In this document: positions 31,601 through 39,951 of the stretch, piece after piece
How the letters are laid out: every line of letters starts with the position of its first letter
How positions within the stretch are numbered: the stretch's first letter is position 1
Source of the DNA: Acidobacteriota bacterium
Lineage (GTDB): Bacteria; Acidobacteriota; Blastocatellia; Pyrinomonadales; Pyrinomonadaceae
Length of the DNA stretch: 64,000 nt
Reading direction: 5' to 3'
NCBI GenBank assembly: GCA_020200135.1
Contig: JAIVJI010000063.1
Coordinates: forward strand, 1-64,000
Translations under genes and position numbers: made by a program
Notes under the pieces: generated by a model
The model's database searches: none
The model's input: only the letters and a program-made list of their open reading frames with translations
Told to the model about the DNA's origin: nothing

Positions 31601-33931
31601 TCCGACCCGCTCGCCGCCGGCCGCGAGCTGGGAGTCGACTTCGTCGTCGACGGCACCATCCGCCGCGCCGGCCAGACCCTGCGCGTGACCGCGCAACTGC
31701 TCGACGTCGAGGGAGGCGCGACGCGCTGGTCGGGGCGCTTCGACGAGGAGTACACCGACGTGCTCCAGCTCGAAGACGTGCTCTCCGAGCAGGTGGCCGC
31801 CGCGCTCCTGCCGCACCTGACGGGCGACGAGCTGCGGCTGCTGTCGAAGCGCGGCACCGACGACGTCGAGGCTTACGAGGCTTACCTGCGCGGGCGCTAC
31901 CACTGGTACACGATGAGCGCCGACGGCTTCGCCAAGTCTTACGCCTGCTACCGCCGCGCCGTCACGCTCGACCCGCGCTTCGCCGCCGCGCACGCCGGCA
32001 TCGCCGAGTACCACTGCTGGCTCGCCGTCTACGGCCTCGCCCCCCCGGCCGAGCAGCTCGCCGCCGGGCGCGAGGAGGCGCGCCGCGCCATCCACCTCGA
32101 CGACAGCTTAGCCGAGGCGCACACCTCGCACGGGCTCGCGCTGCTGACGCACCCGTCGCAGTGGGGGGAGGCCGAGGTTCACTTCCGCCGCGCCATCGAG
32201 CTCAACCCGAACTACACGCAGTCGCACGCGCACTACGTCTGCCAGCTCGCGATGGAGGCGCGCTTCGACGAGTCGGTCGCGGAGGCGCGCCGCGCCTGCG
32301 AGCTCGACCCGCTCAACCCCTTCAACTTCTACTTCCTCGCGTGGTGCCTCTACCAGGCGCGACGCTTCGACGAGTCGACGGCCGAGGCGCGCAAACTCCT
32401 CCAGGGCGAGCCGCGCTACGGCTCGGCGCGCTTCCTGCTGAGCTGGAACCTGCGGCGAGCGGGCGCCTTCGACGAGGCAATCGGCGAGGCGCGGCGCGCC
32501 TGCGAGCTGCTCGGCGAGATACCGATGCTCACGGCCAGCCTCGCCTGCGCCTTCGCCGCCGCCGGCCGCGAAGGCGAGGCGCGCTCGCTGCTCTCGAAGA
32601 TGCGCGCGATGGCCGACGAGGAGCACTTCGTCACGCCCTACCACCGCGCGCTCGTCCACCTCCAGCTCGGCGAGCACGCCACCGCGCTCGACCTGCTCGA
32701 AGAGGCGGTCGAGGTCCAGGACCCGTGGATCGTCTGGCTCGGCACCGAGCCGCAGCTCGACCCGCTGCGCGCGCACCCGCGCTTCCGCGAGCTGCTCGTC
32801 AGGACGAAGAACCCGGCGGCCGCGCGCCCGCCCGCGGCGGCCGCGGGACCCGCGGCTTCCATCGCCCCGCGCGCCGTGAACACCGGGGGCACCGGCGGCG
32901 CACCCATACACGGGCGCGACGCGACGCCCTCAGGGCGCCAGGCCGTCGAGTCGGGCCCCATCCACTCTTCGCGCGGCGACGAGGACGAGGCGCACAAGCT
33001 CTACAAGGCCGGCCGCTACTTCGTGACGCGCAGGACGGCCGAGGGCCTGCGCCAGGCCATCGAGCGGTTCGAGCGCGCCGTCACGCTCGCCCCCGACTAC
33101 GCGCTGGCGTGGGCCGAGATGGCCGACTCCTACTCGCTCCTGAACTGGTACGTCGAGCCGCCGCCCGCCGGCGCCTGGGCCGACGCGAGGCGCGCGGCGC
33201 TGCGCGCGGTCGAGGCCGACGACGCCTGCTCGGAGGCGCACGCCTCGCTCGGCTTCGTCCTCTTCAACTACGAGCGCGACTTCGCGGCCGCCGAGCGGGA
33301 GCTGGCGCGCGCCATCGAGTTGAACCGCGAGAACGCGGTCGCGCGCCGCTGGCACGCCTTCAACCTCTCGGCGATGGGGCGGCACGACGAGGCGGTCGCC
33401 GAGATTCGCAAGGCGCGAGAGCTGGCGCCGCGCTCGCCCGTCATCGCCACCGCGCTCGCCAACATCCTCCTCAACGCGCGCCGCTTCGACGAGGCCGAGG
33501 GCGCGTGCCGCGACGCGCTCGACCTCGACCCCGGCTCCATCTCCGCGCACATCATCCTGCGCTGGTCTTTCGAGATGCGCGGGATGTGCGACGACGCGCT
33601 CGCCGTCTTCGAGCAGGAGCGCGCGTTCGCCGGGGACACGCCGACGACGCGCGCCAAGCAGGCGCACGTCCTCGCCTCGTGCGGCAACGCCTCGGAGGCG
33701 CGCGCCGCCCTCGAAGAGCTGGTCGCCAACCGCGAGCGCGAGTGGGTGACGGCCTACGAGATCGGCGTCATCAACTCCCTGCTCGGCGACGCGGACGCGG
33801 CCTTCACCTGGCTCGGGCGCGCCGAAGAAGAACACTCGGTCGGCCTCACCTACCTGCGGGTGGACCCGCGCCTCGACAACCTGCGCGCCGACCCGCGCTT
33901 CCCCAAGCTCCTCCGCCGCTTCCCCGCGTAA
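28697..33931 (+). CDS. Ser/Thr protein kinase with duplicated TolB-like/TPR modules
   Basis: The very large 1744-residue protein has a Hanks-type kinase domain at about residues 95-400: glycine loop GRGGMGAVYLAE (about 101), catalytic HRDIKPSN (about 217), DFG and a PEYAAPEQ activation segment. A module of a TolB-like FlgO-type domain (about 432-560, beginning SLAVLPLKV) plus TPRs (about 575-895) follows. A second TolB-like domain (about 910-1040) plus TPRs (to about 1390) follows that, and a third TPR block runs from about 1430 to 1744 without a TolB-like domain. No membrane helix is seen, so it is probably cytoplasmic, unlike many kinases of this type. It follows an ECF sigma gene and ends before a strong terminator. 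The target is unknown. Confidence 0.92.
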   Translation: MNPERWRQIEELFQEAVDLPAEERPRFVAHACAGDDTLREQVIALVEQFEAAGDFIEEPALGATPLRQPTDPYAASPVTGPDIEDPAIGRRIGAYRVVREIGRGGMGAVYLAERADGEFRQRVAVKLIKRGMDTDFILRRFRNERQILATLDHPYIARLLDGGTTEDGLPYFVMEYIEGLPLYRYSDERQLTVAERLRLFSMVCDAVNYAHQKLVIHRDIKPSNILVASGGVPKLLDFGIAKLLNPEFAGEITLDPTATAMRLMTPEYAAPEQVRGEPVSPATDVYSLGVLLYELLTGHRPYRLRNRSPHEVARVICEEEPPHPSVRITSPEDLLPANQPAESSGAGESDTLGYLYWCRGATVETLRRELAGDLDNVVMKALRKEPAERYRTAEELREDIARFVEGRPVEAPPFFPAAPQDRERDERRAPRDETSLAVLPLKVHESTGGLEAGGEYLGVGLADALITRLGSLRRFTLRPTSSVLRYRGPESDPLAAGRELGVSFVLEGRVRRAGQTLRVTMQLLDVRAGSAVWAGQFDEATADVLQLEDSISEQVAEALVPQLTGGERLKLQKRGTDNAGAYEEYMRGRFHWNTFNEEGFARALVHFSRAVSLDPDYALAYAGISDYYNVLGVYAVLPFSETSAAALEAARKSVGLDPALAEGWAALGFATLTHDLHWEEAERHLRRAMELNPNYVTGRLWLSFFLGMEGRFEEALAGARRALEIAPMTPLVRHTLNWNLYHARRYEEAVASARVLVSNEPDYGLGHMLLSLALSQVGRHEEAVEACERAVELLGRSPYSLCFLAALSASARRTDEALEILREVARLSETRYISPYMLAAAYSRLGEADSALSELERALEIGDSRLAWLGVDPLFDPLRHLPAFQDIFRRTKNPLAERPLNVFAGEAVTGQKSLAVLPLKVVAAPGAEGTGDEYLGVGLADALVTRLSNVHRFIVRPTSSVLRYQGAQSDPLAAGRELGVDFVVDGTIRRAGQTLRVTAQLLDVEGGATRWSGRFDEEYTDVLQLEDVLSEQVAAALLPHLTGDELRLLSKRGTDDVEAYEAYLRGRYHWYTMSADGFAKSYACYRRAVTLDPRFAAAHAGIAEYHCWLAVYGLAPPAEQLAAGREEARRAIHLDDSLAEAHTSHGLALLTHPSQWGEAEVHFRRAIELNPNYTQSHAHYVCQLAMEARFDESVAEARRACELDPLNPFNFYFLAWCLYQARRFDESTAEARKLLQGEPRYGSARFLLSWNLRRAGAFDEAIGEARRACELLGEIPMLTASLACAFAAAGREGEARSLLSKMRAMADEEHFVTPYHRALVHLQLGEHATALDLLEEAVEVQDPWIVWLGTEPQLDPLRAHPRFRELLVRTKNPAAARPPAAAAGPAASIAPRAVNTGGTGGAPIHGRDATPSGRQAVESGPIHSSRGDEDEAHKLYKAGRYFVTRRTAEGLRQAIERFERAVTLAPDYALAWAEMADSYSLLNWYVEPPPAGAWADARRAALRAVEADDACSEAHASLGFVLFNYERDFAAAERELARAIELNRENAVARRWHAFNLSAMGRHDEAVAEIRKARELAPRSPVIATALANILLNARRFDEAEGACRDALDLDPGSISAHIILRWSFEMRGMCDDALAVFEQERAFAGDTPTTRAKQAHVLASCGNASEARAALEELVANREREWVTAYEIGVINSLLGDADAAFTWLGRAEEEHSVGLTYLRVDPRLDNLRADPRFPKLLRRFPA

Positions 33932-33948
33932 GCGCCTTTCCCCGAAAA

Positions 33949-33991
33949 GCGCGAAGGGGGGCGGAGTGATGAACTCCGCCCCCCTTCGCGC
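33949..33991 (+). terminator. terminator after the giant kinase gene
   Basis: A perfect 18-bp stem (33949-33966 with 33974-33991) encloses a 7-nt loop, 18 bp after the stop codon. Confidence 0.8.
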
Positions 33992-34021
33992 CTGGACGCC
34001 CCTCTTCAGGGGGCTGTAACT

Positions 34022-34276
34022 TCAGCCGGCGTGCGACAGGTAGGCTTCGGCGGGCGCGAGGCGCCCGGCGCGTGCGGCGCGGCGGCGCTCCTCGCGGCGG
34101 CGCGACTTGAGCCGCTCGGCGCGGCTGCGCGCCCTGAGCGCGAGCGCCACCTCGGCGCGGTCGAACGCGGCCTCCATCACACGCGACACGGCGAGGGCGA
34201 ATCCCTCGGACGTGATGGTCAACACCACACCGGACACCAGGACTAACGCGGCGATCTGAATCACACTCGTCAACAC
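34022..34276 (-). CDS. small membrane protein, unknown
   Basis: The 84-residue protein starts at GTG 34276 behind GGGAGGGAGG. It has an N-terminal hydrophobic segment (VIQIAALVLVSGVVLTITSEGFAL) and a highly basic helical tail (RARSRAERLKSRRREERRRAARAG). The longer open frame to 34576 is not supported. I recognise no family. It may form a two-gene unit with the next small gene upstream. Confidence 0.55.
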   Translation of the reverse strand: MLTSVIQIAALVLVSGVVLTITSEGFALAVSRVMEAAFDRAEVALALRARSRAERLKSRRREERRRAARAGRLAPAEAYLSHAG

Positions 34277-34356
34277 TTTCGACCTCCCTCCCCGCGCCGC
34301 GAACCTCTCTGCCCCGCGCGGCCCGACAGAACTTTTCTTCCCCCTCGTGCCCCGGC

Positions 34357-34542
34357 TCAGGCGATGCCGCCGCCGAAGCTCGGGAGCTTGAAGCCGACCT
34401 CGCCCAGCAGGGCCGAGTAGTTGCGGCGGAACTCTTCGGAGCGGCGCCGGTGGTCGCGCACCCAGTCGGAGACGACGTCCCTGGCCAGTAACGCGTAAAA
34501 AACGAACGGAGAGGGATAAAGTTTTTTGCGCCCCGACGCCAT
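34357..34542 (-). CDS. small hypothetical protein
   Basis: The 61-residue protein MASGRKK...SFGGGIA contains aromatic and charged residues in a pattern that looks coding (FVFYALLARDVVSDWVRDHRRRSEEFRRNY). The start is ATG 34542; the Shine-Dalgarno is poor. It lies 80 bp upstream of the small membrane-protein gene on the same strand. No family was recognised. Confidence 0.4.
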   Translation of the reverse strand: MASGRKKLYPSPFVFYALLARDVVSDWVRDHRRRSEEFRRNYSALLGEVGFKLPSFGGGIA

Positions 34543-34639
34543 TTTTTTTCGCCCCGCCCGAAAACCCCGCGCGCACGCCCCGGGACGCGCCCCTTGTCTC
34601 GCCCCGCGCCCGGTGCTAACGTGCCGACCGGAGGAAAAG

Positions 34640-35764
34640 ATGAGCCGAGACACGCCCCGCCCCCTTCCGCCGACGTTGGCCGCCGCCGCGCTGGCCTTCG
34701 CGCTGGCCCTCGCCGCCGCGCTGCCGCCGTGGGCGCGCGCGCAGGGCGGCCCGGGCAAACCGCCCCCCGTCCTCGCAGACCCCGCGCCCGCGGCGACGAC
34801 GGCCGCCACCGCCGTGAGCTGGAAGCTCAGACACACGCTGCGCGGGCACGAGGGCGCGGTCTACTCGGCCTCGTTCGTTCCGGGCGGCGCGCGCGTCGTC
34901 ACCTCGGGCGACGACGGCCGCGTGCGCGTCTGGGACGTGCGGACGGGGAAGCTGCTGCGGACGATGGAAGGCCCGGGCGGGACTATCAGCGACACGGCCG
35001 TCTCGCCCGACGGCCGCCTCATCGCCTACTGCACGGACGGCGGTGACGTGGCGCAGGTGAGGCTCGTGGACGCGCGGACGTTCCGTCTGCGCCGCGCGCT
35101 CCGGGGGCACGCGGGCGGCGTCTTCGAGGTCGTCTTCTCTCCCGACGGGCGGCTGCTCGCCAGCGGCGGGCGCGACCGCGTCATCCGCCTGTGGGACGTG
35201 GCGACGGGCCGGCTCGTGCGCAAGCTGGTCGGGCACGACGACGCGGTGACGGCGCTCGCCTTCACGCGCGACGGGCGGCGGCTGGCGAGCGCCAGCGCCG
35301 AGCGCGACAACACGGTGCGCGTCTGGGACGTGCGGACGGGCGAGGCGCTACACACGCTGGCGGGGCACGACGAGTGGGTGACCTCCGTCGCGTTCGCGCC
35401 CGACGGCGTGACCCTGGCGAGCGGCGGGCGCGACCACAAGCTCATCACATGGGACGTGCGCGCCGGGAGAAAGCTGCGCGAGCAGCGGCAGCCCCAGATG
35501 GTCTACGAGATGGAGTTCTCGCCCGACGGCCGCGTGCTGGCCGAGGCGGGCGGCGGCGGCCTCGTCCGCATCCACGACGCGCGGACGGGCAAGCTCCTCA
35601 CGAGCATCAGGGCGCACACCGAAGAGATCAACGAGGTCAAGTTCTCGCCCGCCGGCTCTCTCCTGCTCACGGCCAGCTACGACGCCACCGTCAAACTCTG
35701 GGAGCCGGCCCCGCGCGCCGCGGGCGCCGACGGCAAGAAGCCCCCCGCGAAGTGGATGGAGTAG
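34640..35764 (+). CDS. exported WD40-repeat protein
   Basis: The 374-residue protein has a signal peptide (AAALAFALALAAALPPWARAQ) and about seven WD40 blades from residue 65. Recurrent LRGHEGAVYS...VWDVRTGKLLRT, LRGHAGGVFEVVFSPDGRLLASGG and ATVKLWEP motifs define a beta-propeller. It would act as a periplasmic protein-interaction scaffold; the partner is unknown. The start is ATG 34640 behind GGAGGAAAAG. It stands alone on the plus strand and ends just before a heptamer repeat tract. Confidence 0.88.
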   Translation: MSRDTPRPLPPTLAAAALAFALALAAALPPWARAQGGPGKPPPVLADPAPAATTAATAVSWKLRHTLRGHEGAVYSASFVPGGARVVTSGDDGRVRVWDVRTGKLLRTMEGPGGTISDTAVSPDGRLIAYCTDGGDVAQVRLVDARTFRLRRALRGHAGGVFEVVFSPDGRLLASGGRDRVIRLWDVATGRLVRKLVGHDDAVTALAFTRDGRRLASASAERDNTVRVWDVRTGEALHTLAGHDEWVTSVAFAPDGVTLASGGRDHKLITWDVRAGRKLREQRQPQMVYEMEFSPDGRVLAEAGGGGLVRIHDARTGKLLTSIRAHTEEINEVKFSPAGSLLLTASYDATVKLWEPAPRAAGADGKKPPAKWME

Positions 35765-35768
35765 AGGA

Positions 35769-35815
35769 AGTAGACAGGAGTCAGTAGACAGTAGTCAGTA
35801 GTCAGTAGTCAGTAG
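35769..35815 (+). repeat. heptamer tract (GTAGTCA family)
   Basis: Seven-bp units related to GTAGTCA/GTAGACA run in tandem, the last three perfect. Related inverse units (ACTGCCTACTG) lie near 35880. It occupies the gap between convergent genes. Confidence 0.75.
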
Positions 35816-35885
35816 AATGGACGGGCGGCGCGTCCCGGCTGATGGCCGAAGACGCGCCGCCCATTCTTCATCTAGTGACCACTGC

Positions 35886-36557
35886 CTACTGTTCCTGACC
35901 GACGACCCAGCCGTCGGCGAGCTGGACGACGCGGTTGCCGTAGGAGGCGTTCACCTCGGAGTGTGTGACCTGGATGATGGTGGTGCCCTGGTCGTTGAGC
36001 CGCTTGAAGAGTTCCATGATCTCGCGCCCCTGGCTGGAGTGGAGGTTGCCCGTCGGCTCGTCGGCGAGGATGAGTTTGGGGCCGTGGATGACGGCGCGGG
36101 CGACGGCGACGAGCTGCTGCTGGCCGCCCGAGAGCTGGTTGGGGAAGAGGTCTTTCTTGCCGACGATCTGGAACTGGTCGAGCGTGTCGGCGACGGCGGC
36201 CTCGGCCTCGGCGCGCTTCACGTCGCGGTACGAGAGCGGCACCTCGAGGTTCTCTTTGACGGTGAGGCCGTCGATGAGGTGGTAGCTCTGGAAGACGAAG
36301 CCGACGTGGTGCTTGTGCAGTGCCGCGCGCTCCTTGTGGTTCATCTTGTGGACGGCCGCGCCCGCGAAGTAGTACTCGCCGCCCCACGCGCTGTCGAGGA
36401 AGCCGAGGATGGAGAGCAGCGTCGTCTTGCCCGACCCCGACGGCCCCATGATCGAGACGAACTCGCCCTCGCGCACCTCAAGGTTGACGCGGCGCAGGAC
36501 GTAGGTGCGCCCCGCGCCCGTCTCGTAGAACTTCTCGACGTTCCTCAGTTCAATCAT
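35886..36557 (-). CDS. ABC transporter ATP-binding protein, LolD/MacB type
   Basis: The 223-residue ATPase has Walker [10 protein letters not shown] (about residue 39), a Q-loop [14 protein letters not shown], signature [14 protein letters not shown], Walker [11 protein letters not shown] and H-loop VTHSE. This type powers MacB/LolCE-like permeases, which here means the ADOP array at 39952-54510. It is the last gene of the minus-strand block, behind the NtrC/NtrY pair, and is separated from them by a large hairpin and a possible sigma-54 site. A second such ATPase lies at 55064. Confidence 0.92.
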   Translation of the reverse strand: MIELRNVEKFYETGAGRTYVLRRVNLEVREGEFVSIMGPSGSGKTTLLSILGFLDSAWGGEYYFAGAAVHKMNHKERAALHKHHVGFVFQSYHLIDGLTVKENLEVPLSYRDVKRAEAEAAVADTLDQFQIVGKKDLFPNQLSGGQQQLVAVARAVIHGPKLILADEPTGNLHSSQGREIMELFKRLNDQGTTIIQVTHSEVNASYGNRVVQLADGWVVGQEQ

Positions 36558-36584
36558 TCGGCTGTGACCTCGACGGAAAAAATA

Positions 36585-36647
36585 GCCCCGGGGGCGACGA
36601 CGGCCGGGGCTGGGCGCCTCCGGCCGCTGGCACCGCGCCCCCGGGGC
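36585..36647. other. large nested hairpin upstream of ABC ATPase gene
   Basis: A 12-bp outer stem (36585-36596 with 36636-36647) encloses an inner CGGCCGG/CCGGCCG stem. It lies in the leader between the kinase gene and the ATPase gene and may attenuate or terminate transcription. Confidence 0.5.
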
Positions 36648-36686
36648 ATAAAGACAACGGAACTACGCTTTACCGCCCTTCGCTCA

Positions 36687-36702
36687 GGGAAACGGCGTGC
36701 CA
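36687..36702 (-). promoter_or_regulatory. possible sigma-54 (-24/-12) promoter
   Basis: Read on the minus strand, the site is TGGCACG-N4-TTTCCC. The -24 element is a full match, but the -12 GC doublet of TTGC is CC. It lies about 130 bp before the ATPase start, in a cluster with an NtrC-type regulator. Confidence 0.3.
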
Positions 36703-36791
36703 CTTCGGAAAGCCGCGGATTTCGCGGGGGCGCGGGGCGCGCGGGGCCGAGTCTGCCCGCTTGCGGGATTGGCGCGTCCCAAAAGCGGGAT

Positions 36792-38366
<1,575 letters not shown>

Positions 38367-38456
38367 AACCTGGGTCAGCGTACCCGCCGCGTGGGTGGAC
38401 TTCAAGGTCGGGCGGGTCGGCCGGGCCGTCGCGGGACGCGGCGGTCGGCGGCGGTC

Positions 38457-39827
38457 TTAAATCTCGTACTTCTGCATCCGGCGGTAGAGGGCGCTGCGGC
38501 TGAGGCCGAGGGCTTCGGCGGCCTGGCTGACGTTGCCGCCGAAGCGGCGGAGCGCCTTCTGGATGAGGAGGCGCTCGACCTCCTCGAGGCTCATCTCTTC
38601 GAGCCGGCGCTCGCCGCCCTCGCCGCGCGCCGACTGGAGGAGCCCGAGGTCGGCGGCCTTCACCTCCGCGCCGCGCGCTAGCAGCACCGCGCGCTGGACG
38701 ACGTGATCCAGCTCGCGCACGTTGCCGGGCCAGGCGTAGGAGGCGAGCGCTTCGAGCGCCGCCGGCTCGAACCCCGACAGCTCCTTGCGGTAGCGGTGCG
38801 CGTGGCGGCCGAGGAAGTGCGCGGCGAGCGCGGGGATGTCCTCGGGGCGCTCGCGCAAAGGCGGCAGGTGTATCTCGACCGTGTTGAGGCGGAAGAAGAG
38901 GTCGCGGCGGAAGCGACCCGAGGCGGCGTCCTCCTTGAGGTCGGCGTTGGTCGCCGAGAGCACGCGCACGTCCACGCGGCGCGTCCGGGACGAGCCGACG
39001 GGCTCGAACTCGCCGGTCTCGAGCACGCGCAAAAGCTTCGTCTGGAGGTTGACGGGGACGTTGGCTATCTCGTCGAGGAAGAGCGTGCCGCCGTCGGCCA
39101 GCTCGAAGCGCCCGACGCGGTCGCTCTTGGCGTCGGTGAAGGCGCCGCGGACGTGTCCGAACAGCTCGGACTCGAAGGTGCCTTCGGCGAGCGCGCCGGC
39201 GTTGACGGCGACCATCGGCTTCGGGGCGCGCGCCGAGAGCGTGTGGAGCGTGCGCGCGACGACCTCCTTGCCGGTGCCGTTCTCGCCGGTGATGAGGACG
39301 TTGGCGTCCGAGGGGCCGACGTGTCGCAACAGCTCGAGCACCGGCTGCATCGCGGCCGACCGCGCGACGAGCAGAGGGCGCTCGCCGCCGTTGCCGTCCT
39401 CGCGCAGCATCTTGTTCTCGGCTTCGAGCCGCTCGCCCTTGCGCAGCGCGCGCGCCAGCTCCGACTGCGTGCGCAGGATGGTGAGGAGCCGAGCGTTGTC
39501 CCACGGCTTCTGCACGAAGTCGCTCGCGCCGCGCTGCATCGCCCCGACCGCCAGCTCGACGCTGCCCCACGCGGTCATCACGACGACGGGGAGCGTCGGG
39601 TCCAGCTCGCGCAGCTTCGCCAGGAGGTCTAAGCCCTCCTGCCCCGACGTGGTGTCTCGCGTGTAGTTGAGGTCGATGAGCGCCACGTCGAACGCCTGGC
39701 GCGCGAGCGCCTCGGCGGCGTCCAGAGGCGACGCCACCGTCCGCGTCTCGAAGCCTTCGCCCTTGAGCAACAGGCGCAGCGCCTCGATCACGGCCGGCTG
39801 GTCATCTGCGATAAGTACGCGCGGCAT
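38457..39827 (-). CDS. sigma-54-dependent response regulator, NtrC family
   Basis: The 456-residue regulator has a receiver domain with phospho-acceptor Asp52 (DVALIDLNY). Its AAA+ domain carries Walker A GENGTGKE, the sigma-54 contact loop GAFTDA and the LFLDEIANVP Walker B. The C-terminal Fis-type helix-turn-helix is GNVSQAAEALGLSRSALYRRMQKYEI. It activates sigma-54 promoters, so targets should carry -24/-12 sites. It is paired with the NtrY-like kinase downstream and sits directly after the ADOP permease array, which it probably controls (inference). Confidence 0.95.
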   Translation of the reverse strand: MPRVLIADDQPAVIEALRLLLKGEGFETRTVASPLDAAEALARQAFDVALIDLNYTRDTTSGQEGLDLLAKLRELDPTLPVVVMTAWGSVELAVGAMQRGASDFVQKPWDNARLLTILRTQSELARALRKGERLEAENKMLREDGNGGERPLLVARSAAMQPVLELLRHVGPSDANVLITGENGTGKEVVARTLHTLSARAPKPMVAVNAGALAEGTFESELFGHVRGAFTDAKSDRVGRFELADGGTLFLDEIANVPVNLQTKLLRVLETGEFEPVGSSRTRRVDVRVLSATNADLKEDAASGRFRRDLFFRLNTVEIHLPPLRERPEDIPALAAHFLGRHAHRYRKELSGFEPAALEALASYAWPGNVRELDHVVQRAVLLARGAEVKAADLGLLQSARGEGGERRLEEMSLEEVERLLIQKALRRFGGNVSQAAEALGLSRSALYRRMQKYEI

Positions 39828-39917
39828 AATTTTGAGGAGTCAGGAGTCAGAAGTCACCAGGGCTCCGCCCGGCGGGAGTGGCCGCTTACGATTCGGGCGA
39901 TTCGCCGCCGACAGATT

Positions 39918-39945
39918 GTCTACTGTCTACTGTCTACTGTCTACT
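39918..39945 (+). repeat. four tandem GTCTACT heptamers
   Basis: Four perfect copies of GTCTACT run head to tail. Related units (GGAGTCA, GAAGTCA) in inverse sense lie at 39836-39858. They fill the gap between the regulator gene and the first ADOP gene. Confidence 0.8.
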
Positions 39946-39951
39946 CCCCTT

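Noticed and set aside
29767-33969. 1400-codon open frame overlapping the giant kinase gene on the same strand
   Set aside because: Its translation is almost entirely Arg, Ala, Gly, Pro and His, typical of the +1 frame in GC-rich coding DNA, and the kinase/TPR frame explains the sequence.
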